A stretch of DNA of 11,154 bases from an uncultured bacterium. GTDB lineage: Bacteria; Cyanobacteriota; Vampirovibrionia; Gastranaerophilales; Gastranaerophilaceae. The stretch covers positions 1 to 11,154 of the forward strand of contig CACYCU010000057.1 of NCBI GenBank assembly GCA_902772945.1, in the 5' to 3' direction. The notes below the pieces were generated by a model. It had not been told where the DNA came from, did not search any database, and was given only the letters and a program-made list of their open reading frames with translations. The translations under genes and the position numbers were made by a program. Every line of letters begins with the position of its first letter. Positions within the stretch are counted from its first letter, which is position 1. Shown here one piece after another: positions 1 through 5,560 of the stretch.

Positions 1-22
1 ATTCATCTAATGCTTCTGACAT
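1..22 (-). CDS. frr: Ribosome recycling factor, first codons only (cut by window edge)
   Basis: Only the first codons lie in the window; the minus strand reads M-S-E-A-L-D-E, a typical start for ribosome recycling factor, which splits post-termination ribosomes together with EF-G. The gene follows pyrH directly, and pyrH-frr is one of the most conserved bacterial gene pairs. There are two tandem ATGs, at 25-23 and 22-20. An AGAGGT ribosome-binding site at 28-33 lies inside the end of pyrH, 3 nt from the first ATG and 6 nt from the second. I therefore prefer the second ATG. The identification rests on a few residues plus synteny, so it is likely but not proven from this window. Confidence 0.7.
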
Positions 23-25
23 CAT

Positions 26-742
26 TTACCTCTTTTCAATATATGTTCCTAAATCTTTACCGTTTAATATATCAACAATACCGTTTTTAGATTCAAAATC
101 GAATACAACAATAGGTATTTCGTTTTGCTTACACAATGCACAAGCCGCTGTATCCATAACTTTTAAACCGTTTACAATAATATCGTCATATGTGATTTTA
201 TCCATTTTTTTCGCATTCGGATTTGTTTTAGGGTCATCTGTATAAACCCCGTCAACACCATTTTTAGCCATCAGCATTGCTTCAGCATTAATTTCTGAAG
301 CTCTAAGGGCTGCAGCTGTGTCTGTTGTAAAGAAAGGATTTCCTGTACCTGCAGCAAATATAACAACTCTGCCTTTTTCCAAATGTCTGATTGCTCTGTG
401 TCTTATATAAGGTTCTGCGATTTGATTCATTGTAATTGCGCTTTGAACACGGCATGGGATTTCCATCTGATTTAATGCACTTTGAAGTGCGATAGCATTC
501 ATTACAGTTGCAAGCATTCCGACATAATCGCCTGAAGCTTGATCCATTCCAAGTTTTGCACTATTTTTCATGCCTCTGAAAATATTTCCGCCTCCGACAA
601 CTACTGCAATTTCTGCACCAAGTTCTCTGGCTTTTTTTATTTCTTCCGCAATCATTTGGACAGGTTTTTGGTCAATACCGAATTGTTGCTCTCCTAATAG
701 TGCCTCTCCGCTTATTTTTAATAAAATTCTCTTATATTTCAT
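26..742 (-). CDS. pyrH: UMP kinase (uridylate kinase)
   Basis: Bacterial UMP kinase phosphorylates UMP to UDP with ATP in the cytoplasm, in pyrimidine nucleotide synthesis, and belongs to the amino acid kinase fold rather than the eukaryotic UMP/CMP kinase fold. The 238-residue length is normal. The family signatures are intact: KISGEAL near residues 9-15 (phosphate binding), GGGNIFRG at 50-57, and GTGNPFFTTDTAA at 132-144 (UMP and nucleotide site), followed by the NGVDGVYTDDP segment around 161-171. The ATG is preceded by an AAGGGA ribosome-binding site at 748-753, 5 nt away. The stop codon abuts the start of frr, so the two genes are co-transcribed. A good promoter lies just upstream, and a terminator separates pyrH from the coiled-coil gene before it. 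Nothing in the protein looks degraded. Confidence 0.97.
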   Translation of the reverse strand: MKYKRILLKISGEALLGEQQFGIDQKPVQMIAEEIKKARELGAEIAVVVGGGNIFRGMKNSAKLGMDQASGDYVGMLATVMNAIALQSALNQMEIPCRVQSAITMNQIAEPYIRHRAIRHLEKGRVVIFAAGTGNPFFTTDTAAALRASEINAEAMLMAKNGVDGVYTDDPKTNPNAKKMDKITYDDIIVNGLKVMDTAACALCKQNEIPIVVFDFESKNGIVDILNGKDLGTYIEKR

Positions 743-760
743 TATTATCCCTTTTTTCTA

Positions 761-789
761 ATTTTAGCTTAAAACAATTGTATTGTAAA
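761..789 (-). promoter_or_regulatory. Predicted sigma-70-type promoter for pyrH-frr
   Basis: On the minus strand a -35 element TTTACA (784-789) and a -10 element TAAAAT (761-766) are separated by exactly 17 nt. Initiation would fall around 754-758, giving a very short leader that begins just before the pyrH ribosome-binding site. The promoter lies downstream of the terminator of the preceding gene, which explains how pyrH-frr is expressed independently. Confidence 0.55.
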
Positions 790-810
790 GGTAGTGAGAT
801 AAATATTTGC

Positions 811-838
811 AAAAAAAAAGAGCTCATTGCTCTTTTTT
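811..838 (-). terminator. Rho-independent terminator after the coiled-coil gene
   Basis: On the minus strand there is an A-rich stem ending in GAGC, a 5-nt loop (824-828), and the complementary GCTC followed by nine T. The stem spans about 814-823 and 829-838. The ascending arm overlaps the stop codon of the coiled-coil gene (837-839), so termination follows immediately on translation. The flanking A and T runs make the hairpin nearly symmetrical, but no plus-strand gene precedes it. Confidence 0.8.
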
Positions 839-1439
839 ATTTTATAACGTAATCTGACATTTGCGTTCTTTCTGATGTGTATGATGTTGGAGTATCATAG
901 CTTCCAAAAGAATCGCTTCTCAATTTTTCCATATATACTTGACCGTTTTTAACAATTTGTTGTTGTTGAGTCAAATTTTTCTCGAGATTAGTCAAAACTT
1001 GTTCTGCATAAAGTTCAGCACCTTCTTTAGTTTTCATAGCTTCGTCAGTAGCTTGGGCTCTGATATTTTCAGCTTCTTCCATAGCTTTGCGTTTAATCTC
1101 TTCACATTCTTGTTGAACTTGAGTTCTTATTCTGATGCCTTCACGTTCCAAAGCTTTAATAAAATCAGCTTCAGAGAGTTTTCTGTCTGCTTCTTGCTGA
1201 GCATCGCTGATAATTTTTTCAGCTTTTTGTTGAGCTTCTATTTGAAGTTCTTCTCTGCGTCTTAAAAATGCACGTGCTTCTTGAACTTCTACCGGTAAAG
1301 AAGCATAAATTCTATCAATTAATGTTTCTATTTCTTTTGTTTTTACGACAGTAAATTTGCGGGGAATAATAGGAAAACCTTCCTCCAAAGAAATTTCCAA
1401 CATTTTTAATAAATCATATACACCATTTTGTTGTTGCAT
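837..1439 (-). CDS. Coiled-coil protein, DivIVA / ATP-synthase-b-like, cyanobacterial type
   Basis: This 200-residue protein has a short N-terminal domain (about 5-55), with the segment NGVYDLLKMLEISLEEGFPIIPRKFTV... and LPVEVQEARAFLRRREEL. A long charged Glu/Lys/Gln/Ala heptad region (about 56-165) should form a continuous coiled coil. A Ser/Thr/Tyr-rich tail (about 175-200) follows. There is no signal peptide or membrane helix. The pattern resembles the cyanobacterial proteins usually annotated as DivIVA-domain or 'ATP synthase F0 subunit b'-like, which are of unknown function. It is not a real F0 b subunit, because it lacks the N-terminal membrane anchor and is not in an atp operon. A role as a scaffold for envelope or division would fit DivIVA-like proteins but is inference. 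The ATG has an AAGGGA ribosome-binding site at 1447-1452, 7 nt away. The gene has its own promoter and terminator. Confidence 0.8.
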   Translation of the reverse strand: MQQQNGVYDLLKMLEISLEEGFPIIPRKFTVVKTKEIETLIDRIYASLPVEVQEARAFLRRREELQIEAQQKAEKIISDAQQEADRKLSEADFIKALEREGIRIRTQVQQECEEIKRKAMEEAENIRAQATDEAMKTKEGAELYAEQVLTNLEKNLTQQQQIVKNGQVYMEKLRSDSFGSYDTPTSYTSERTQMSDYVIK

Positions 1440-1461
1440 TGTAATATCCCTTTCAACTTAC

Positions 1462-1490
1462 ATTCTACATAAGCGAAAATCAATTGTCAA
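1462..1490 (-). promoter_or_regulatory. Strong predicted promoter of the coiled-coil gene
   Basis: On the minus strand a consensus -35 TTGACA (1485-1490) and a -10 TAGAAT (1462-1467) are separated by 17 nt. Initiation is expected near 1455, about 15 nt before the ATG. No terminator is visible between coaD (ending at 1520) and this site, so transcripts from the panB-coaD cluster could also read through. Confidence 0.7.
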
Positions 1491-1519
1491 ATAATTTTTG
1501 TTTCGTAAATCCATATAAT

Positions 1520-1999
1520 TTAACATTTTGATAATTTATTTAAATATTCAAAAACAGGTTCCGGGACAAACTTTGAAACATCCCCGTTGTTAATGAATAT
1601 TTCTCTTATTGTGCTGGATGAAATAAAATTATATTTTGGTTTTGTTGTTAAAAAAACGGTTTTTACGTCGGGAGCCAAGGCACTGTTTGCTTGAGACAGC
1701 TGCATTTCGTATTCAAAATCCGAAACGGCTCTAAGACCTCTAATCAGTATAGAAGCTCCTTTTTGGTGTGCATAGTTTATTGTAAGTCCGTCAAACGAAT
1801 CTACTTCTACATTATCTAAATCTTTTATACTTTCTCTTATTAATTTCACTCTTGTTTCGACTGGCAAAAAACCATGTTTTTCGCTGTTATTTGCAACAGC
1901 AATAATAACTTTGTCAAAAAGTCCTGCTGCTGTATTTAAAATATCTAAGTGGCCTTTTGTTATGGGGTCAAAACTTCCCGGATATATAGCGATTTTCAA
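1520..1999 (-). CDS. coaD: Phosphopantetheine adenylyltransferase
   Basis: CoaD transfers AMP from ATP to 4'-phosphopantetheine, giving dephospho-CoA, the penultimate step of coenzyme A synthesis. The 159-residue protein has the family's nucleotidyltransferase signatures: YPGSFDPITKGH at 6-17 with the TxGH motif, RGLRAVSDFEYE at 87-98, and ISSSTIR at 126-132. It starts with TTG, not ATG. The start is supported by a perfect AGGAGG ribosome-binding site at 2007-2012, 7 nt upstream, and by the match of MKIAIYPGSFDP to the usual family N-terminus. The TTG overlaps the TGA stop of panB in a 4-nt TTGA junction, which suggests translational coupling. Its position after panB joins two steps of the same cofactor pathway. 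Confidence 0.97.
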   Translation of the reverse strand: MKIAIYPGSFDPITKGHLDILNTAAGLFDKVIIAVANNSEKHGFLPVETRVKLIRESIKDLDNVEVDSFDGLTINYAHQKGASILIRGLRAVSDFEYEMQLSQANSALAPDVKTVFLTTKPKYNFISSSTIREIFINNGDVSKFVPEPVFEYLNKLSKC

Positions 2000-2796
2000 A
2001 ATATTTCCTCCTCGTTTGGAAATTTTCCGTTTTTGACATCTTCATCAAATTGTTTTGCACAATTAATTATTAATGATTTCATATCGCCGTATTTTCTGGC
2101 AAATTTTGGAGTGAAATCAGAATATTTGCCAAATACATCATCCGATACCAAAACCTGTGCTGTACAATATTTTCCCGCTCCACAGGATATTGTCGGAATT
2201 GTTAAATTATCTGTAATATATTTTGCGCTATCTTGAGGAACCATTTCTAAAACAATTGAAAAAGCACCGGCTTTTTCCAATTCTTTTGCTTGAAGCAGGA
2301 TTTTTTCTGCGGCTTCTTGAGTTTTACCTTGAATTTTATATCCTCCGAGTGTATTTAAAAATTGCGGCGTAAAGCCCAAATGTCCCATAACAGGAATTCC
2401 TGTTTCAACAAGTCTCTTAACCACAGACAAAATATATTCGCTATAACCTTCTATTTTTACTGCATTTGCACCCAACTTAATCATTTCTCCGCAATTTCTT
2501 ACGGCTGTTGAAATATCTGTATGATAGCTTAAAAAGGGCATATCTGTTACAACCATTGCGTGATTTACCCCTTTTGAAACAGCTTTTGTGAAGATTTTCA
2601 TTTCATCTACACCAACTGCATGAGTTGTTTCATATCCCAGTGCAACCATTGCCAGGCTGTCTCCTATCAAGATTACATCTATTCCGGCTTCATCAAGATA
2701 TTTTGCGGTTGAATAATCATATGCGGTTAAAACAGAAAATCTTTTACCTTCGTCTTTAATCTTCTGTATATTTGTTACTGTTATTTTTTTAGACAT
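1996..2796 (-). CDS. panB: 3-methyl-2-oxobutanoate hydroxymethyltransferase
   Basis: PanB makes ketopantoate from 2-oxoisovalerate and 5,10-methylene-tetrahydrofolate, the first committed step of pantothenate synthesis. The 266-residue length is normal. Mg-binding aspartates are visible at D46 (IGDSL) and D85 (TDMPF). The substrate-binding pair K114/E116 lies in AVKIEG, GHLGFTPQ is at 138-145, and the proposed catalytic acid E184 is in LEMVP. All key positions are kept, so the enzyme should be active. The ATG lies inside the end of the yvcK-like gene (16-nt overlap). Its ribosome-binding site is only a weak AAGAGA close to the start, so coupling to upstream translation is likely. The end overlaps the coaD start by 4 nt. 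No panC, panD or panE is in the window. Confidence 0.97.
   Translation of the reverse strand: MSKKITVTNIQKIKDEGKRFSVLTAYDYSTAKYLDEAGIDVILIGDSLAMVALGYETTHAVGVDEMKIFTKAVSKGVNHAMVVTDMPFLSYHTDISTAVRNCGEMIKLGANAVKIEGYSEYILSVVKRLVETGIPVMGHLGFTPQFLNTLGGYKIQGKTQEAAEKILLQAKELEKAGAFSIVLEMVPQDSAKYITDNLTIPTISCGAGKYCTAQVLVSDDVFGKYSDFTPKFARKYGDMKSLIINCAKQFDEDVKNGKFPNEEEIF
2007..2012 (-). promoter_or_regulatory. Consensus ribosome-binding site that fixes the TTG start of coaD
   Basis: The minus strand carries AGGAGG here, 7 nt before the TTG at 1999-1997. It is the strongest Shine-Dalgarno of the minus-strand genes and compensates for the weak start codon. Confidence 0.85.
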
Positions 2797-4130
2797 ATCT
2801 CTTTATCTTTTTTAAATAATATTTTTTCAGATTTAAGTTCTTTTCTGTACCAGTAGTAAATTGCTCTTGCAACCCTGTTTGAGCTGTGTCTTACGAGTCC
2901 TTCTTTACTGTCTTCAATTAGTTTTTTAGAAAAGACTTTGACACCTAATTTTTTCAAATTCTCATTATCTAATTTTACAGGGTAAGAGCCGGACAATTGA
3001 TATTTTTGTGCCAGATTCGACGGAAGAAAATCGTTAACCAAAACTGTGTCTATAATGTTTTTATTTTGAGCATGTTTGATCAATGCATTTACGTGGTCTG
3101 AAACACTGTAATTATCGGATTCTCCTGGTTGAGTCATAATATTACATACATATAATTTTTTTGCATTTGATTGTGCAATTGTTTTTGAAATTTCTTCTAT
3201 CAATAGGTTTGGAATTACGCTCGTATAAAGACTTCCTGGTCCCAAGATAATTAAATCCGCATCTTTAATTGCTGAAATAACGTCATCAAGAGCTTTGCAA
3301 TTTTGCGGGTCTGTGTACAGTCTTTTTATTTTTCCGTGTGCTTCTGGAATATTTGATTCTCCGTGAATAATTCTTCCGTCTTCCATTTCTGCAACAAGCT
3401 TCATATCATCAAGTGTAGAGGGTAAAACCCTTCCTCTGATAGATAGAACATTTGAGGATTCTTTAACAGCTCGGACTAAATCTCCTGTAATTGCGCACAA
3501 AGCAGTTAAAAATAAATTGCCAAAGCTATGACCTTCCAAGCCTTCACCGGATTTGAAACGATATTGAAATAATTTAGTAATTAAATCTTCATCATCTGCC
3601 AGTGCTGCAATGCAGTTTCTGATATCGCCGGGTGGTAAAACGCCCATTTCTTCACGGAGTCTTCCGGAGCTTCCGCCGTCATCTCCGACTGTTACTACTG
3701 CGGTGATGTTGTTTGTGATATGCTTTATTCCTCTCAAAAGCATTGATAAACCGGTACCTCCGCCTACTGCAACGATTTTTGGACCTCTGTTTAGTTTTCT
3801 TCTTCTGTATAAATTTTCCAGTATAGAATGGTTATCAGAGCCTTCAAGCATTGATAGGTTTGTTTTTTGCCAGCCTTTAAAAAATATTCCTGCGCCAAAC
3901 ATAACTATTGCAAATGCAAGCCATTCTGTTGAAATATTCATTGCAATTTTTCGAATAAATTCCATAGTATAGAATATTGGCTTGATATCAAAAAGTATTA
4001 AAATGCCGAGTGTTATCAAAACTGCACCAAAAAAGATAAGTGCAAACCATCTTTTTACTTGTAATCCCGGCATAAGCCACATCATATCTTCCGGCATTTT
4101 TACATTTTTTCTTATATTCTTAATAACCAT
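2781..4130 (-). CDS. YvcK/CofD-like (gluconeogenesis factor family) protein with N-terminal membrane helices
   Basis: The soluble part (about 117-425) is a CofD/YvcK family domain. GGGTGLS is at 123-129, TVGDDGGSSGRLR at 147-159, PPGDIRN at 166-172, GHSFGNL at 200-206, LGPGSLYTSV at 296-305 and CNIMTQPGE at 329-337. YvcK-type proteins bind UDP-sugars and affect carbon metabolism, cell shape and envelope synthesis; the molecular activity is not settled. Unlike the ~320-residue soluble Bacillus protein, this 449-residue version begins with about 115 extra residues. These include two clear hydrophobic helices (about 29-47 and 69-86), placing the catalytic-type domain at the cytoplasmic membrane. 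Similar N-terminal extensions are known to me from cyanobacteria and some clostridia. The ATG has an AGAGGA ribosome-binding site overlapping the pxpA-like stop codon, 9 nt after that gene. The end overlaps panB by 16 nt. Confidence 0.93.
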   Translation of the reverse strand: MVIKNIRKNVKMPEDMMWLMPGLQVKRWFALIFFGAVLITLGILILFDIKPIFYTMEFIRKIAMNISTEWLAFAIVMFGAGIFFKGWQKTNLSMLEGSDNHSILENLYRRRKLNRGPKIVAVGGGTGLSMLLRGIKHITNNITAVVTVGDDGGSSGRLREEMGVLPPGDIRNCIAALADDEDLITKLFQYRFKSGEGLEGHSFGNLFLTALCAITGDLVRAVKESSNVLSIRGRVLPSTLDDMKLVAEMEDGRIIHGESNIPEAHGKIKRLYTDPQNCKALDDVISAIKDADLIILGPGSLYTSVIPNLLIEEISKTIAQSNAKKLYVCNIMTQPGESDNYSVSDHVNALIKHAQNKNIIDTVLVNDFLPSNLAQKYQLSGSYPVKLDNENLKKLGVKVFSKKLIEDSKEGLVRHSSNRVARAIYYWYRKELKSEKILFKKDKEICLKK

Positions 4131-4139
4131 CTTAATCCT

Positions 4140-4922
4140 CTAATCTACCCATCCTGAAAGACAGGCATTTTTGTAATTAACAGGTACGGGGGTAATTATA
4201 TTTCGTGCCTGTTTTATTAATTCCAATGAATTTGATAATCTGTTAGAAAAATGGATTGTATCTGCTGTTACTACTGTTTTTCCGCCTTCTACATTTGAAA
4301 CTTGTGAAGTAGCTAACAACTGTTTTAGTCTTTGAATTTCCATATCCGTATTTTCATTGTCTTTGGCTATTGTGTTTACAGTACCGTCTGTGTTATACAT
4401 TTTTTCCAAACATACTTCCTGAGCTATCGGAATATTTAATAAATCTCCTGTTTTTTCTGTAATTTCACCTGTTGCACCGTAATATACAAGCCATTTTGAA
4501 CATTTTTGTATTGCTTTTGCTACTGAGCAAGCAAATCCAAAATCTGTTGCACATTTTTTATACATAGCACCGTGCGGACGAACGTGCTCGATTTCCAAAT
4601 TAAAAGATTTTGCAAAAGACATCAAAGCCCCGACCTGATAAACAACAAGAGCTTCTATCTCATCTTCAGACAAATCCATCTCTCTGTAGCCAAAACCTTG
4701 TATATCGTCAAAGCCAATATGTGCGCCGATTACTACATTTTTTTCTTTAGCTTTTAAAAGAGCATTTCTTATATTCATAGGATCTCCTGCATGAAAACCG
4801 CAGGCAATGTTTACTGAACTGGCGTAATCCAATAAATCGAATTCGCTGTTGTTTTTATAAATCCCAAAGCTCTGTGCCAAATCGATATTAAAATCTATAT
4901 TTTTAATATTTCGTTCATTCAT
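4140..4922 (-). CDS. LamB/YcsF (PxpA) family protein, divergent active-site motifs
   Basis: PxpA is one of three subunits (PxpA, PxpB, PxpC) of the ATP-dependent prokaryotic 5-oxoprolinase, which opens pyroglutamate to glutamate. This 260-residue protein clearly belongs to the family. It has IDFNIDLAQSFG at 9-20, NIACGFHAGDP at 38-48, VIGAHIGF at 64-71, QGFGYR at 75-80, YQVGAL at 95-100 and HVRPHGAMY at 113-121. However, the usual D-L-N-x-D-x-G-E start motif has AQ (16-17) where GE is expected. The conserved 'FADR-Y' region reads CLEKMY (171-176), and the late 'C(L/V)HGD' motif is reduced to TIHFS (222-226). pxpB and pxpC are not adjacent. It may be a diverged or repurposed homologue, so I give no gene symbol. 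The ATG follows an AAGGA site by about 9 nt. It is the first gene of the pxpA-yvcK-panB-coaD cluster. Confidence 0.85.
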   Translation of the reverse strand: MNERNIKNIDFNIDLAQSFGIYKNNSEFDLLDYASSVNIACGFHAGDPMNIRNALLKAKEKNVVIGAHIGFDDIQGFGYREMDLSEDEIEALVVYQVGALMSFAKSFNLEIEHVRPHGAMYKKCATDFGFACSVAKAIQKCSKWLVYYGATGEITEKTGDLLNIPIAQEVCLEKMYNTDGTVNTIAKDNENTDMEIQRLKQLLATSQVSNVEGGKTVVTADTIHFSNRLSNSLELIKQARNIITPVPVNYKNACLSGWVD

Positions 4923-4946
4923 AATGATATTCCTTATAATAAAATT

Positions 4947-4952
4947 ATTATA
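4947..4952 (-). promoter_or_regulatory. Candidate -10 element for the pxpA-like > yvcK > panB > coaD operon
   Basis: A perfect TATAAT lies on the minus strand 25 nt before the pxpA-like ATG. No good -35 is present at 17 nt; a weak TTGTGG sits about 19 nt upstream. It lies downstream of the rpsT terminator, where the operon needs a promoter. Confidence 0.4.
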
Positions 4953-5040
4953 TCCGGAAAAAATTTTATGACCACAATCTTTACATAAAATTTATAATTG
5001 GGTGATAGTTGAAAAGTTAGTTATGGTGCTAAGTATAAAT

Positions 5041-5069
5041 AAAAAAAGCTCCTTTTTAGGGGAGCTTTT
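5041..5069 (-). terminator. Rho-independent terminator of rpsT
   Basis: On the minus strand the arms AAAAGCTCC (5061-5069) and GGAGCTTTT (5044-5052) enclose an 8-nt loop and end in a run of seven T (5047-5041). It lies about 20 nt after the rpsT stop codon and separates rpsT from the operon that follows. Confidence 0.88.
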
Positions 5070-5089
5070 CTAAATGTTCATATAATCAA

Positions 5090-5359
5090 CTATTTAGCTT
5101 GAATTTTGTTAACAGCTTTAGTCAATCTTGATTTTTTTCTGGCTGCAGTGTTTTTGTGAAGAACACCTTTAGATACAGCTTTGTCGCATAATTGATATGC
5201 TTTTGACATTGCAGATTTAAGTGAATCTTTATCTTCAGCTTTAGCCAATTCTAATACTTTCTTAACCGCAGTTTTGATAGATGTTTTGAAAGCTACATTT
5301 TTAATTCTGTTTCTTTCAGCGATTAATACTCTTTTTTTAGCAGATTTAATATTTGCCAT
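5090..5359 (-). CDS. rpsT: 30S ribosomal protein S20
   Basis: S20 is a primary-binding helical protein of the small ribosomal subunit that contacts 16S rRNA. The 89-residue, very lysine/arginine-rich sequence has the family start MANIKSAKKR and the conserved C-terminal block GVLHKNTAARKKSRL at about 65-79. Length and composition are normal. The ATG is preceded by AAGGAAAGG, whose nearer AAGG ends roughly 9 nt before the start. The gene is monocistronic here, with a promoter about 60 nt upstream of the start and its own terminator. In several bacteria S20 represses its own translation through its leader. The leader here is long enough for that, but I see no specific structure proving it. Confidence 0.97.
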   Translation of the reverse strand: MANIKSAKKRVLIAERNRIKNVAFKTSIKTAVKKVLELAKAEDKDSLKSAMSKAYQLCDKAVSKGVLHKNTAARKKSRLTKAVNKIQAK

Positions 5360-5421
5360 TTTGTTTTTACCTTTCCTTAACTTGCCCGATTAATGACTTC
5401 GGATTTTGAGGATGTACGTGT

Positions 5422-5450
5422 AATTTAACCGAAACATGTTTAAATTGCAA
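5422..5450 (-). promoter_or_regulatory. Predicted promoter of rpsT
   Basis: On the minus strand -35 TTGCAA (5445-5450) and -10 TAAATT (5422-5427) are separated by 17 nt, predicting initiation near 5415 and a leader of about 55 nt. A perfect 10-bp palindrome, AAACATGTTT (5432-5441), sits in the spacer between the two elements. Confidence 0.5.
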
Positions 5451-5560
5451 GTAGTAAAAAGATATTTTTTGTTTACAGTTTGTAACATTAGTGTATTGAA
5501 AGGTAAAAATTTTTTTAAAAATATTTTTATAAATTATATAGGGGAAAATAAGGAAAAACT

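Noticed and set aside
939..1265. Plus-strand open frame opposite the coiled-coil gene
   Set aside because: Phe/Ser-rich translation is the antisense of a Glu/Lys-rich coiled coil; no ribosome-binding site or family match.
837..1439. Annotation as ATP synthase F0 subunit b
   Set aside because: No N-terminal membrane helix and no neighbouring atp genes; the resemblance is that of a generic coiled coil.
4930..4952. Inverted repeat of TAATAAT-type sequence overlapping the operon -10 region
   Set aside because: Consists only of A and T in a very AT-rich spacer, so it is expected by chance.
5472..5540. Candidate promoters for the kinase-like gene (TTTACA-16-TATTGA; TATAAA and TATATA nearer the start)
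   Set aside because: The stretch is so AT-rich that several poor matches exist and none has both elements well spaced; no single call is supportable.
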